The notes: generated from the sequence alone by a model not told the origin. 64,000 nucleotides of DNA from Rhodopseudomonas infernalis (GCF_022271405.1 NZ_JAJNAL010000012.1:80702-144701), one strand, 5' to 3'; positions 15,645 to 25,599 are shown, numbered from the stretch's first letter. Translations and numbers: made by a program.

Positions 15645-17239
15645 CGTGCCCCTGCCCCGCGCCGCTGCGGAATCCGGCGCAGATTCATCCAGAAAAGCCA
15701 CGCCATCACCGCCCCAACCGCGATGATCACGCCGTGAAACGACAGCACGATCGCGTCGCCATCGCGGATCGCCCGGCTGATCCCGCGCGTCATCGCCTCG
15801 TCGAGCGGGGCAACCGCCGCCGCGACACCCACGGCGACACCCCACAGGATCGCCCACAGACGACGCAGCGCCGTCTGGACGCCGTCGACGCTCGTCATGC
15901 GGGAGCGCGACGCCGCCAGAAGGCAGACCGCCACAACGATGCAGCCGAGCCACGCGACGAAGAAGATGGTGACCTCGGTATCGGCGCGGCCCGGCATCAG
16001 CGGTGGCAGCAACCGGTTGGCGACGAAATACGCACCGAGCGCCGTGGCCATTCCGGCGATCACGCCGGCATTGACCGCATCGACGCCGAACGCGACCAGC
16101 ACGCCGCGGCCGGAAGCGCCCGCCGCCGCGAAGGCCTTGAAGTGCTTGATGCGCCGCTTGGTGCCCCACAAGGTCGTTCCGGTCGCGATCACGGCCGAGC
16201 TGACACAGGCCATGACGAAGTAGATCCAGCGCAACCCGAGATCGGCGAATTTGATTTCGTGGATGATCCGGAAGACACGGTGGGTGACGAAAGCGGGCCG
16301 GCCCCGCTCCGGCGTCCGTTCGATGATCTCACCACTGACACCGTCGAAGCTGAGGCGATCGCTTTCGCCCCACAGCACGCGTTGCGACATCCGGCTGACC
16401 TCGACCTTCGCTGCGGCCGTGCCGGGAGCCCGCACGCTGATGTCGGTGACGATCGGGCGATCGGGCGCGGTGTCTTGCAGCCGGGCAAGAGTTCGCGACA
16501 TGTCCGTCGGCGCCGCCGGCTCCGACGACGTGATCGGCTGAGCAACGGCTCGAGGCGAGGCTGCTCGAAAGAACCCGGCCTGATCGCCGCCGAAGGCCAG
16601 GTCGATGCCGCCGGGCATCCAGATGAACCACCAGATGACCAGGCCGCTGTAAGTAATCACCAGGCAGAACGGCAGGACCGCAATTCCGCAGACCGTGTGC
16701 GCATCGAGCCAGGCCCGCGGCGCGGGCCGCAACGGCCTGAACGTGAAGAAGTCCCGGAAGATATCGGCGTGGATGATGACGCCGCTGACCAGGCCGATCA
16801 ACATCGCCATCGCCAAAGCTCCGACGATCCAGATTCCGGCGCGGCCGAGCAACAGCCCGTAGTGAAACCGGTAGATCATCGATCCGCCCCGCGTCTCGCG
16901 CGGCGAGAGCTGCTGGCCGGAGGCGTCGACATAGATCGATTTCAGCCGGTCCTTGGGGCCCTGCTGCCATCGCAGCCGCAGAACAGGAGCGCGGTCCGCC
17001 GGCAGTTCAATCAGCCATCGCGCCGCACCCGGCGCAAGCGACTGCAGAGTCCGCTGGCCGACGGCGACAAGATCGCCGGACTCCATGGGGACATGGAGCT
17101 CCGGCATCATCCAGTAGTCGATCTCGTACCGGAACACGGCGAGCGTTCCGGACACGAAAATGGCGAACAGAAGCCAGCCGAACACCAGGCCGCACCAGGT
17201 GTGCAGCCAGGTCATCGATTGGCGAAACGTGATCAGCAT
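15641..17239 (-). CDS. PepSY-associated transmembrane protein (siderophore-iron reductase type)
   Basis: A 532-residue inner-membrane protein of the PepSY_TM family. It begins with the hallmark helix containing WLHTWCGLVFGWLLF and has a large periplasmic region (about residues 40-130). Four or more further helices follow, including HTVCGIAVLPFCLVITYSG and IHEIKFADLGLRWIYFV with histidines that could bind haem. Family members such as the FegB/PiuB-like proteins are thought to reduce or release iron from siderophores in the periplasm. It lies 37 bases below the TonB receptor stop and leads into DUF3649 and DUF3325. Confidence 0.85.
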   Translation of the reverse strand: MLITFRQSMTWLHTWCGLVFGWLLFAIFVSGTLAVFRYEIDYWMMPELHVPMESGDLVAVGQRTLQSLAPGAARWLIELPADRAPVLRLRWQQGPKDRLKSIYVDASGQQLSPRETRGGSMIYRFHYGLLLGRAGIWIVGALAMAMLIGLVSGVIIHADIFRDFFTFRPLRPAPRAWLDAHTVCGIAVLPFCLVITYSGLVIWWFIWMPGGIDLAFGGDQAGFFRAASPRAVAQPITSSEPAAPTDMSRTLARLQDTAPDRPIVTDISVRAPGTAAAKVEVSRMSQRVLWGESDRLSFDGVSGEIIERTPERGRPAFVTHRVFRIIHEIKFADLGLRWIYFVMACVSSAVIATGTTLWGTKRRIKHFKAFAAAGASGRGVLVAFGVDAVNAGVIAGMATALGAYFVANRLLPPLMPGRADTEVTIFFVAWLGCIVVAVCLLAASRSRMTSVDGVQTALRRLWAILWGVAVGVAAAVAPLDEAMTRGISRAIRDGDAIVLSFHGVIIAVGAVMAWLFWMNLRRIPQRRGAGAR

Positions 17240-17276
17240 CGGCGCTTGAACGTCTCGCTGCCGAGCCCGCGCCCCC

Positions 17277-19517
17277 TCACCATTTCGACGACACCTTGAG
17301 GATCACACTGCGCGGCTCACCGTAACGATTGCCGGACGACACCGTGTTGACGTACTGATAATAGGTCTGATCGAACACGTTGGTGGCCGTGAGGGTCGCC
17401 CAGACGTTCGGCGTGAACTGGTAGCCGATCTGCGCGGTGAACACCTGATAGCCACCGCTCTGCTCGATGCGGATCGCGCCGCTCCGCGTGTAGAACGAGC
17501 TCACGATCCGCGCGCCGCCGGCGACGCTGAGGCCGCGCAGAGGTCCGCCTTCGAACAGATAGCGCGACCACAGATTGTAGCTGTGGGCGGGCGTCAGCGT
17601 CTGGAACGGCAGCCCCTCGTTGGTGATCGAGTCCTTCAGGTACTCGGTCTTGGTGTACGCATACCCCGCCGTCAGATCCCACCCCGGCAGCAGCCGGCCG
17701 GTGACTTGCGTCTCGAAGCCGCGGCTTTCCGCCTCGCCGGCGGCGATCGAGAACGACGGATTGGCCGGATCGGTCAGGGCACGATTGACGTCGTTGATCT
17801 TGAAGACGGCGAAATGAGCGTTCACGCGGCCGTCGAGCAGGCTGGTCTTGATGCCGACCTCCTTCTGCGACCCGGTGCGCGGCGGCAGCACGGTTCCGGC
17901 CGCGGTGACCTGCGTCTGCGGCGTGAAGATGTCGGCGTAGGACGCGTACAGCGCGACCTGCTTGGTGACGTCGACCACCACGCCGTAGTTCGTCGTCAGC
18001 TTGTTGGAGATTTCGGCTGCGGACGAGACGGTGCCTCTCAGATTATTCCGGCTTTCGGTCTCCCACTGGCTCAGCCGGCCGCCTCCGATCAGGGTCAGCC
18101 AATCGAGCGGCTTGAACCGCATCTGGCCGTAGACGCCCGACTGCGTCTCGGTGGTCCCGCTGTCGGCGGCGTACGGAATGGTCACATACGGGATCGGCAC
18201 CGGGTTGAAGATATTCTGGGTGACGGTGCCGCCAGAGCCGTTGCGCAGACGATAGTCGAACTGCCGCCAGTCGGCGCCGAGCGTCACGTTCGACGTCTGT
18301 CCGAGAAACTCGAACGGCGTCGTGATGTAGCCGTCGACGACCTGATTGCGTTGAGACGGTGTCAGCCTGATACGATTGAGCCGTCCGTTGCCGGTGACGG
18401 GGTCGATCGCGGAGGCGGGCGTTATATAGGTCGCGTCGCTGTCGCGGTCGGTGTTGCGATAGCTGACCTTGGCCTTGCCGCCATTGTCGAACTTCTGCTC
18501 GAGTTCGACGAAGCTGTCGACGCTGGTCGATGTCCAGCGATTCCAGTCGGCGCCGTACATCGAGGTCCGCGGCACCGGAACCAGCTGGCCGGTCGGGTAT
18601 GCGGGAAAGCCGAAGAACGCCAGATAATCGGTCTTGGTGTAGGTCGACCCTGCCGACAGCGTCAGGCTCTCTGTCAGATCGTATTCGAGCGTACCGTAGA
18701 TCGTCGGGCGCTTGTAGAAGCTGGGCTGATAGAACAGGTTCTTGTCGTCGAATGCGCCGACGATGCGCCCGCGCAGCCGCTTGTCGTTCGTCAGCGGGCC
18801 GGTGACGTCGAATTCGCTGCGCTTGGCGTCGAACGATCCGTAGCTCGCGCTGCCCTGAAACTGCCAGATGTCGAGCGCGCGCTTGCGTACCAGATTGATA
18901 TTTCCGCTCGGGTTGCCCGAGCCGGTGAACAGCGCGTTCGGCCCTCTGAGAACTTCCACGCGATCGAACGTGTACAGATCCGGAAACGAGAAGAAGTTGT
19001 TGACGTTGGACGTGACGCCGTCGAGCTGGATGGTGTCGAGCTTGTAGCCACGGCTGTAGATATCCGCGCGACCGGCATCGGCCTCCAGCACCGTCATGCC
19101 GGTCACGTTGCGCATGGCGTCTTCGACCGTGGTCAGGTTCTGCTCGTCGAGCCGCCGCCGCGTCAGCACGCTGATCGACTGCGGCGTGTCCTTGATGGAC
19201 GCGCCGGATTTCGACCCGACGCTGGCGCGCGCGGCGGTGTAGGATTTGCTGTTCTCGGTCGCGTTCTCATCCTTCGAATGATTGACCGGCTTCGGCTCGC
19301 GCTCCGGCGCGGGCAACGGCGTCACCACCCGCGGCGCCGCCGTCGTGCGGACCGGCGTCACCCGGCGCTGCCGCGGACGCTCTGCGCGCTGCGCCGGAGC
19401 ATCGACCGTGACGGGCGGAAGATCCGCCTGGGCGACCGCCGTATCTGCCTTGATCAGCGCAACGCTATTCAACGCGCCGAGTGCGATGACGCTCAGCAAT
19501 CTGTAATTTCCAATCAA
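17277..19517 (-). CDS. TonB-dependent siderophore receptor
   Basis: A 746-residue outer-membrane receptor for a ferric siderophore. It has an N-terminal signal peptide (about residues 1-29) and a TonB-box-like LPPVTVDAP at about 33-41. Next comes a proline/arginine-rich spacer and then the plug domain with the IKDTPQSISVLTRRRLDEQ motif and VEVLRGPNALFTGSGNPSGNIN. A 22-strand barrel follows and ends in a terminal tryptophan, the usual outer-membrane signal. The plug resembles FhuE/FoxA/FpvA-type hydroxamate receptors, so ferrichrome, ferrioxamine or coprogen are possible ligands. It is the first gene of a four-gene iron operon. Confidence 0.93.
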   Translation of the reverse strand: MIGNYRLLSVIALGALNSVALIKADTAVAQADLPPVTVDAPAQRAERPRQRRVTPVRTTAAPRVVTPLPAPEREPKPVNHSKDENATENSKSYTAARASVGSKSGASIKDTPQSISVLTRRRLDEQNLTTVEDAMRNVTGMTVLEADAGRADIYSRGYKLDTIQLDGVTSNVNNFFSFPDLYTFDRVEVLRGPNALFTGSGNPSGNINLVRKRALDIWQFQGSASYGSFDAKRSEFDVTGPLTNDKRLRGRIVGAFDDKNLFYQPSFYKRPTIYGTLEYDLTESLTLSAGSTYTKTDYLAFFGFPAYPTGQLVPVPRTSMYGADWNRWTSTSVDSFVELEQKFDNGGKAKVSYRNTDRDSDATYITPASAIDPVTGNGRLNRIRLTPSQRNQVVDGYITTPFEFLGQTSNVTLGADWRQFDYRLRNGSGGTVTQNIFNPVPIPYVTIPYAADSGTTETQSGVYGQMRFKPLDWLTLIGGGRLSQWETESRNNLRGTVSSAAEISNKLTTNYGVVVDVTKQVALYASYADIFTPQTQVTAAGTVLPPRTGSQKEVGIKTSLLDGRVNAHFAVFKINDVNRALTDPANPSFSIAAGEAESRGFETQVTGRLLPGWDLTAGYAYTKTEYLKDSITNEGLPFQTLTPAHSYNLWSRYLFEGGPLRGLSVAGGARIVSSFYTRSGAIRIEQSGGYQVFTAQIGYQFTPNVWATLTATNVFDQTYYQYVNTVSSGNRYGEPRSVILKVSSKW

Positions 19518-19883
19518 AACGCACGCCCAGCCTGATGCCGGCCCCCGCCAGCTGCGGGCGCGGTTATAGGCTGCCAGCTATGCGCTCAACCGCTCAGCGG
19601 ATTGGAATACCTTCAGACAAGCGCTTGGGAAACGCTGCGAAGAGCCGTCGCAATTGGTCGCGATGACTCGGAAAATACCGTTTTACAAGGCGTGCTTTGG
19701 CTGCGCGCGCCGAACGGCACGTCTGTCCATCAGCCGCTGCGCGCGACTTAGAATCCATTTAGTCAACGCCGCGGCCGGCCGCGCAGCACGCGGCGACGCC
19801 GTTGATCGGCTTGATCGGTGCCGAATCGAAGGCTCAGCGGAGGGAGATGCGCGCCGGTCTCACACGACCGCCGCGCGATCCAA
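19518..19883. other. Intergenic region between the TonB receptor gene and crtB
   Basis: These 366 bases lie upstream of the receptor gene (read leftward) and downstream of crtB. No open frame with family likeness is seen. The receptor promoter must lie here. A TTAGAATCCATTTAGTC stretch near 19748-19765 is A/T-rich against the background and only faintly resembles an iron-control element; no convincing Fur or Irr box is visible by eye. No strong terminator for crtB is apparent. Confidence 0.4.
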
Positions 19884-20948
19884 CTACACGCGGCTGCGCT
19901 GCATCTGGTCGCGGCGCTCGAGCCGCGTGAACAGGTCGACCAGCCAGGCCACCTTCTGCTCGACTGGATTGACCTTCTGGCGCGGCGGCAGGTCGCGGAC
20001 CGGATGGGCGATCACGGCGTCGATCAGGAAGCGGGTTTCTTCCATGTCGCCGAACTTCGCCGGCAGATAGTTCGCCGGGGCCCATTCGGTTTCCTGGAAG
20101 GCGAGCATCCGCGCCAGCACCGCGAGCTTGCGGCCAGTCGACACCACCGCGCGAGACGACACCGAATCGAGGCCCGAACGCTCGACCTCACGGCCGATCT
20201 CGGCATACAGGGCGCGCGCCGCGAAGATGCCGGGACGGCACGCGCGCGGCAAATTGGCGATGCCGAGGGTGGCGCGATCGTACAGCGCGTCGGCGGTGTC
20301 GATCAGCCGCTTGACGATGCCGGCGATCACCGGCGTGAATTTCGGATCGGTGAGCCAGGTTTCCGGATCGAGGCCTGCCTCGCGCATCCACGACAGCGGC
20401 ATGTAGATGCGGCCGGCACGGGCGTCCTCGCCGATATCACGGGCGATATTGGTCAGTTGCATGGCGCAGCCGAGATCGCAGGCGCGGGCGACGATGTCGG
20501 GTTTACGCTGGCCCATCACCAGCGTCATCATCACGCCGACGGTGCCGGCGACGCGGGCGCAGTAGGAATACAGATCCGACAGCGTCTCGTAGCGGCGGCC
20601 TTCGGCATCCCATTCCAGCCCTTCGATCAGCGCCTGGGGAATCGCCGGCGGAATCGAGAACCGCGCGATGACGTCGGCGAAGGCCCGGTCGGACGGAAAG
20701 TCGCGCGGCAGGCCGCGATAGGCCCGATCGAGCCGATCCTTCAGCACTTCGACCGCGGCGGCGCGATCGAGCCCGAGATCGACGGCGTCGTCGGCGACGC
20801 GGCAGAACGCATACAGCGCGATCGCCGGATCGCTGATCCGGCGCGGCAGCACCATCGAGGCGGCATGAAAGGTGCGCGATCCTTCCTTGATCATCTCGCG
20901 ACAGGCGAGCATGTCGGATTGGGCCAGCAGGTCGGATTGCAGACTCAT
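19884..20948 (-). CDS. crtB: Phytoene synthase
   Basis: A 354-residue enzyme that condenses two geranylgeranyl diphosphates to phytoene, the first committed step of carotenoid synthesis. The two aspartate-rich sites are present: CRVADDAVD at residues 49-57 and QLTNIARDIGEDARAGR in the middle, both of which bind Mg-diphosphate. The ATG at 20946-20948 overlaps the crtI stop (ATGA). The longer frame above it runs through crtI and is a shadow. Length is typical for proteobacterial CrtB with a short C-terminal extension. It would be expressed from the PpsR-controlled crtI promoter. Confidence 0.96.
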   Translation of the reverse strand: MSLQSDLLAQSDMLACREMIKEGSRTFHAASMVLPRRISDPAIALYAFCRVADDAVDLGLDRAAAVEVLKDRLDRAYRGLPRDFPSDRAFADVIARFSIPPAIPQALIEGLEWDAEGRRYETLSDLYSYCARVAGTVGVMMTLVMGQRKPDIVARACDLGCAMQLTNIARDIGEDARAGRIYMPLSWMREAGLDPETWLTDPKFTPVIAGIVKRLIDTADALYDRATLGIANLPRACRPGIFAARALYAEIGREVERSGLDSVSSRAVVSTGRKLAVLARMLAFQETEWAPANYLPAKFGDMEETRFLIDAVIAHPVRDLPPRQKVNPVEQKVAWLVDLFTRLERRDQMQRSRV

Positions 20949-22480
20949 GGTGTCACCAGACTGTTGGCCTCGGGGACCAGGGAATCGAGGACGCGTGCGG
21001 ACGACAGCACGCCGGGAAGCCCGGCGCCGGGATGCGTGCCGGCGCCGACGAGATACAGATTCTTGACGTCTTCGCTCTGATTGTGCGGCCTGAACCAGGC
21101 GCTCTGCCACAGCACCGGCTCGAGCCCGAACGCAGCGCCGCGGAACGACGACAGCCGGTCCTGGAAATCGAGCGGCGTAGTGATCTTCGAACTCACCACC
21201 TCGTCTTCGAGACCGGGCAGAACGGTGGCGCCCAGCATCTTGGCAATCGAGGCGCGATACGGCTCGGCCTTGCTGTGCCAGTCGATGTCGCCGAGCAGAT
21301 TCGGCACCGGCGACAGCACATAGAAGGTGTCGCAGCCGGGCGGCGCCAGCGACGGATCGGTCGCGGTCGGGCGATGCAGATACAGGCTGAAATCGTCGGC
21401 GACGATCTTGCGGCCGAAGATGTCGCTGATCAGCTCGCGATAGCGCGGGCCGAGCAGGATGGTGTGATGCTTGACGTCCTCGTAGCGGCGCTTCGTGCCG
21501 AAGTACCAGACGAACAGGCTCATCGAGTAGCGCGAGCGTTCGATCTTGGCATCGGTCCAGCGCTTGCGCGCCTCCGGCGCCAGCAGATAGCGATATGTCG
21601 AGGCCGAATCGGCGTTCGACACCACGATGTCGGCCTTGATCACTTCGCCGTCGGCGAGCTTGACGCCGGTGGCGGTGCCGTTCTCGACGACGATCTGCCG
21701 GACGTCCTGATTGTACAGGATGCGATTGCCCTGCCCTTCGATCAGCCCGACGATGCCGGTGATTAGCGCGCCGGTGCCGCCCATCGCCGAATGCACGCCC
21801 CACTGCTTTTCGAGATAGGTGATCAGGCAGTACACCGAGCTCGACATGAACGGGTTGCCACCGATCAGCAGCGGATGGAAGCTGAACACCTGCCGAAGCT
21901 TCGGATCCTTGAAGTACTTGGCAACGAGACCATAGACGCTGCGATAGCTCTCGAGCCGGATCATCGCCGGGGCGATCTTGAGCATGTCGGTAAAGCGGCT
22001 GAACGGCTGGTCGCCGAGCTGCTCGAAGCCGACCTTGAATATCTCGTGCGACGCCGCCATGAAGCGGTCATAGGCCGGCACGTCGTCCGGACAGAACTTG
22101 GCGATCTGGTCGAGCACCGCGTCACGGTCGTCGGAATAATCGAAGAACGTGCCGTCGTCGAAGCGGATGCGATAGAACGGCGACATCGGCTTGAGCGTGA
22201 TGTCATCCGACATCCGCTTGCCGCACAGCTTCCACAACTCTTCGAACAGATACGGCGCGGTGACGATGGTCGGGCCGGCGTCGAACGAGAAGCCGTCCTG
22301 CTTGTGGACGTAGGCGCGACCGCCGGGCGCATCGAGCTTTTCGAGAACGGTGACTCGGTACCCTTTAGCGCCGAGCCGGACCGCGGCAGCCAGGCCGCCA
22401 AAGCCGGAACCGATCACCACTGCATGCGGCGCGCGGTCATTAAGAGTATGCGGAGCGGGTGTTGGAGCGGGATCGAGCAT
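20945..22480 (-). CDS. crtI: Phytoene desaturase
   Basis: A 511-residue FAD enzyme that converts phytoene to neurosporene or lycopene. The dinucleotide-binding motif GSGFGG is at residues 24-29. The C-terminal AGAGTHPGAGLPGVLSSAR is the bacterial CrtI signature. The ATG at 22478-22480 gives the family length. R. palustris-type bacteria make spirilloxanthin-series carotenoids, which would need a four-step desaturase giving lycopene; the step number cannot be read here. The gene is followed directly by crtB and preceded by two TGT-N12-ACA palindromes. Confidence 0.96.
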   Translation of the reverse strand: MLDPAPTPAPHTLNDRAPHAVVIGSGFGGLAAAVRLGAKGYRVTVLEKLDAPGGRAYVHKQDGFSFDAGPTIVTAPYLFEELWKLCGKRMSDDITLKPMSPFYRIRFDDGTFFDYSDDRDAVLDQIAKFCPDDVPAYDRFMAASHEIFKVGFEQLGDQPFSRFTDMLKIAPAMIRLESYRSVYGLVAKYFKDPKLRQVFSFHPLLIGGNPFMSSSVYCLITYLEKQWGVHSAMGGTGALITGIVGLIEGQGNRILYNQDVRQIVVENGTATGVKLADGEVIKADIVVSNADSASTYRYLLAPEARKRWTDAKIERSRYSMSLFVWYFGTKRRYEDVKHHTILLGPRYRELISDIFGRKIVADDFSLYLHRPTATDPSLAPPGCDTFYVLSPVPNLLGDIDWHSKAEPYRASIAKMLGATVLPGLEDEVVSSKITTPLDFQDRLSSFRGAAFGLEPVLWQSAWFRPHNQSEDVKNLYLVGAGTHPGAGLPGVLSSARVLDSLVPEANSLVTP

Positions 22481-22489
22481 GGGCACCAC

Positions 22490-22507
22490 TGTAACGAAAA
22501 ATTGACA
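22490..22507. promoter_or_regulatory. PpsR/CrtJ-type operator, crtI-proximal
   Basis: TGT (22490-22492), twelve bases, then ACA (22505-22507). The TGT-N12-ACA form is the established target of PpsR/CrtJ, the oxygen- and light-responsive repressor of photosynthesis genes. It lies ten bases upstream of the crtI ATG, where it would block transcription or elongation. Confidence 0.7.
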
Positions 22508-22525
22508 GCTGAACCAGTCCAAATG

Positions 22526-22543
22526 TGTAACGCAAACGTTACA
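22526..22543. promoter_or_regulatory. PpsR/CrtJ-type operator, crtI-distal
   Basis: TGT (22526-22528), AACGCAAACGTT, ACA (22541-22543). The inner part is itself symmetric, giving 8-bp arms GTGTAACG and CGTTACAC. Its centre is 36 bp from the centre of the proximal site. PpsR binds cooperatively to such paired palindromes. It separates crtI from the bchO stop at 22558. Confidence 0.78.
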
Positions 22544-22557
22544 CCGGTGTCTTTGAT

Positions 22558-23448
22558 CTATTCGACATTTTTCGAACTCCGGCGCGAATATCGCACGATC
22601 AGGTCGGCGATCAGTTGCGGCTGCTCCTCGTGGGCCAGATGGCCAAGCCCCGGGATCCGCTCCACCACAGCTTTTGTCTGAATTTCCTGCACCTTACGGG
22701 CAACCGAGGGCGGTATAGCCCGGTCGCCATCAGCGGCGATCAGCACCAATTGCGGCTTCAAGCCTGGCAGAGCATGAAGCAGCGGTTCCAGATCCCAGTT
22801 CGCCATCATCCGCAGCGCGGCGGCGACATGGCCGGAATTTCCGACCAGCTTGCCGTACAGCTTCAGTCCCTGCGCATCGATCGTCGAGCCGGTATTGCCG
22901 ATCAGCCGCTCGACCGCGCCGCGCGAGCCGGCCTGCCAGGCGAACAGGCTGGGCACGAACGGATTCAGCACCAGCATCTTGGCCAGCGGCGAGAAGAAGT
23001 TCGCGGCCGGCCCGCCATAGGGCAGGAACGCGCCGTTAAGGCTGATCAGCAGCCGCGGCGAGATCGCGCCGTCGAGGCACATCCGCGCGGCGATCGCGGC
23101 GCCCGCGGAGTGTCCGACCACGATGTCCGGCGACACGCCGAGCACCCGCAGCAACGCGGCAAGATCGGCCGCCATGCCGGGCAGCGACAGCCGATGCGCC
23201 CGCGGCGCCTGGGTGAAGCCGTGGCCGGGCAGATCCGGCGCGATGACCTGATAGTCCTTGGCCAGCAGCGGCATCAGGCCGCGCCAGGAGTGGGACGCCG
23301 CGCCGGTGCCGTGGATCAGCAGCAGCGCCGGCGCGCCCGCCGACCCCATCTGCTGCACATGCCAGCGAAAGCCGCCGGCCTCGACGAACCGGCTGGCCTC
23401 ACGATGCGGCCAGTCGGCGCCGTCGCGGCTCCAGACGAGATCGCTCAT
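22558..23448 (-). CDS. bchO: Magnesium chelatase accessory hydrolase BchO
   Basis: A 296-residue alpha/beta-hydrolase of the BchO family, which is linked to magnesium chelation in bacteriochlorophyll synthesis. The oxyanion loop HGTGAASHSW is at about residues 46-55, and the nucleophile elbow GHSAG at 112-116 puts the serine at 114. The late GLGHLAHEEQP supplies the histidine. The opening residues (LVWSRDGADWPHREASRFVEAGG) are the BchO fingerprint. Elsewhere bchO usually follows bchI and bchD directly. Here it is separated from bchD by a second hydrolase gene and a plus-strand hemE. Confidence 0.92.
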   Translation of the reverse strand: MSDLVWSRDGADWPHREASRFVEAGGFRWHVQQMGSAGAPALLLIHGTGAASHSWRGLMPLLAKDYQVIAPDLPGHGFTQAPRAHRLSLPGMAADLAALLRVLGVSPDIVVGHSAGAAIAARMCLDGAISPRLLISLNGAFLPYGGPAANFFSPLAKMLVLNPFVPSLFAWQAGSRGAVERLIGNTGSTIDAQGLKLYGKLVGNSGHVAAALRMMANWDLEPLLHALPGLKPQLVLIAADGDRAIPPSVARKVQEIQTKAVVERIPGLGHLAHEEQPQLIADLIVRYSRRSSKNVE

Positions 23449-23457
23449 CGCCCGACC

Positions 23458-24414
23458 TCAGACCGACGCCGCCCCCGTGACACGCGCGAGGAATTCGTCG
23501 TAGGCGCGCATGAATTCGCCGGGAACTTCGAAATGCGGCATCGCGCCGGTCTGGAAGATGGTGACGGTCCAATTTGGCCGGCCTTCGACCGTGCTCTTGA
23601 ATCCGTAATCGACGAAGTCACCGCGCACGCCGTGGCTGAACCACACCGGCATCTGCAGATCCTGATAGATCCGCAGGATGTCCTGGCTGAACAGGAAGCC
23701 TGAGACGAAGTAATAAGGGGCGTGCTGCGCGCCGGGCTGATGCGTCGTCAGATAGTCGTAGTCGAGCATGCCCTGGTCGATGTTCGGCGAGCCGAACGCC
23801 TTCTTCAGGAACCAGCCGATCACCGGCTTGGCGGTGAGCGCCTTGAAGATGCCCTCGCTCCACAGCGGGTTCTCGAAGAACGAATGCAGCCACGGAATCG
23901 CCCGCGACCCGCGGGTCCAGCGCTGATTCCGCTTGTCAAAGCCGGTCGGCGCGACCAACGCGAGCGTGCGGAACGCGTCCGGCGTCTCGCTCGCCGCGCG
24001 TGCGAGAAACTCACTGCTCAGCGACAGCGCCAGCGCGTCGATCTTCTGGCCGGGATGCGCCTTTTGAATCTCGACAACTACGGAATGTATCGCATCCGTC
24101 ATCATCCGAATTGTGTATTGACGCTTTGCACGCGACGAATGACCAAAGCCCGGCATCTCCACCGCATAGACTGGGCGGCTTTTCGCGTAGTTTTCGAAGA
24201 TCGGTTTGACTTCGTAAGCCGATCCGGCGGCGTTGATGCTGTGGATCAGCAGCAGCGGAGGCTGCGACGACGGTTCGGCCGGCGCCGCCGACCAATAGGT
24301 CAGCCGCCCTCCAAAACTGTCGATGTCGTGCTTTTCGCCCGGCACCGGCGGCGGCAGGGCCAACCCCTGTCTGTGGGTTGCGGGGGATGCTGGGGTGGTT
24401 GCGGTTTCGCTCAT
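23458..24414 (-). CDS. Alpha/beta hydrolase with a non-canonical nucleophile elbow
   Basis: A 318-residue alpha/beta-hydrolase fold protein in the photosynthesis cluster. The N-terminus is proline-rich. Then come [12 protein letters not shown] (oxyanion loop, about residues 55-65) and MPGFGHSSR. At the nucleophile elbow it has ALSLS (residues 129-133) instead of G-x-S-x-G, with serine 131 as the likely nucleophile. The end has [12 protein letters not shown], which supplies the histidine. The ATG at 24412-24414 is preferred to a start 16 codons earlier. Its stop is 9 bases from the bchO start, so the pair is co-transcribed. The role is unknown; its company suggests pigment or membrane-lipid metabolism. 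Confidence 0.75.
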   Translation of the reverse strand: MSETATTPASPATHRQGLALPPPVPGEKHDIDSFGGRLTYWSAAPAEPSSQPPLLLIHSINAAGSAYEVKPIFENYAKSRPVYAVEMPGFGHSSRAKRQYTIRMMTDAIHSVVVEIQKAHPGQKIDALALSLSSEFLARAASETPDAFRTLALVAPTGFDKRNQRWTRGSRAIPWLHSFFENPLWSEGIFKALTAKPVIGWFLKKAFGSPNIDQGMLDYDYLTTHQPGAQHAPYYFVSGFLFSQDILRIYQDLQMPVWFSHGVRGDFVDYGFKSTVEGRPNWTVTIFQTGAMPHFEVPGEFMRAYDEFLARVTGAASV

Positions 24415-24524
24415 CTCGAAATTCCTATTCGCGGCGCCTCCGCCGCAGGTCGGCGTGGTCAAGACGGTGTTCGCAGTGTATCAGACCGTCAAGGTCGCTT
24501 GTCGTAAAACAGTGGGTAGATCTC

Positions 24525-25571
24525 TTGACACAGAATCTGGTGACGAAACCGTTCATGGAAGTGCTTTCCGGCAACCGGCAGGCCTCTCCCCCGATGTGGA
24601 TGATGCGGCAGGCCGGTCGCTATCTGCCGGAATACCGCGCGACCCGCGCCGAGGCCGGTAGCTTCCTCGATCTGTGTTACAATTCAAAGCTTGCCGCCGA
24701 AGTCACGCTGCAGCCGATCCGGCGCTTCGGCTTCGACGCCGCAATCATCTTTTCGGACATTCTGGTGGTGCCCCATGCGCTCGGCCGCGCGGTGCGGTTC
24801 GAAGTCGGTGAAGGCCCGCGGCTCGATCCTCTGGATACGCCCGACAAGGTCGGCACGCTCAACCAGGCCATCGACCTCGGCAAGCTCGAGCCGGTGTTCG
24901 AGGCGCTGCGTATCGTCCGCAGCGAACTGCCGAAGGAAACCACGCTGATCGGCTTCTGCGGCTCGCCGTTCACGGTCGCCACCTACATGGTGGCCGGTCA
25001 GGGCACGCCGGATCAGGCTCCGGCCCGGCTGATGGCCTATCAGCATCCCGGCGCGTTCGCGAAAATCATCGACGTGCTGGTCGAGAGCTCGATTCAGTAT
25101 CTGCTGAAGCAACTCGAAGCCGGCGCCGACGTGCTGCAGCTGTTCGACACCTGGGGCGGCATTCTGCCGCCGCGCGAGTTCGAGCGCTGGGTGATCGAGC
25201 CGACGCGGCGTATCGTCACTGGCGTGCGCAAGCAGGTGCCGGGCGCCAAGATCATCGGCTTCCCGCGCGGCGCCGGCGCGCTGCTGCCGGCCTTCATCGA
25301 GCGCACCGGCGTCGACGCCGTCAGCATCGACTGGACCGCCGAGCCGAACCTGGTCCGCGAGCAGGTTCAGACCAAGGTCGCAGTGCAGGGCAATCTCGAT
25401 CCGCTGTTGCTGATCGCCGGCGGCGCGGCGCTCGACGAAGGCGTCGACGACGTGCTCAAGAACTTCTCCGCCGGCCGTCACATCTTCAACCTCGGCCACG
25501 GCATCACGCCGGACGCCTCGACCGCGCATGTCGAGCAGATGGTGAAGCGGGTCCGCGCCTACAAAGGCTGA
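24525..25571 (+). CDS. hemE: Uroporphyrinogen decarboxylase
   Basis: A 338-348 residue enzyme that decarboxylates uroporphyrinogen III to coproporphyrinogen III in the cytosol. The N-terminal signature [16 protein letters not shown] is intact. [12 protein letters not shown] and GFPRGAG are present, and the substrate-side aspartate of FSDILV is in place. The start is uncertain. A TTG at 24525 gives the usual length, while an ATG at 24555 is shorter; neither has a strong ribosome binding site. It is the only plus-strand gene among the minus-strand bch/crt genes, and a strong terminator follows. Confidence 0.93.
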   Translation: MTQNLVTKPFMEVLSGNRQASPPMWMMRQAGRYLPEYRATRAEAGSFLDLCYNSKLAAEVTLQPIRRFGFDAAIIFSDILVVPHALGRAVRFEVGEGPRLDPLDTPDKVGTLNQAIDLGKLEPVFEALRIVRSELPKETTLIGFCGSPFTVATYMVAGQGTPDQAPARLMAYQHPGAFAKIIDVLVESSIQYLLKQLEAGADVLQLFDTWGGILPPREFERWVIEPTRRIVTGVRKQVPGAKIIGFPRGAGALLPAFIERTGVDAVSIDWTAEPNLVREQVQTKVAVQGNLDPLLLIAGGAALDEGVDDVLKNFSAGRHIFNLGHGITPDASTAHVEQMVKRVRAYKG

Positions 25572-25599
25572 GCCCCCGCGTTACGCGATGCCTGATCTA

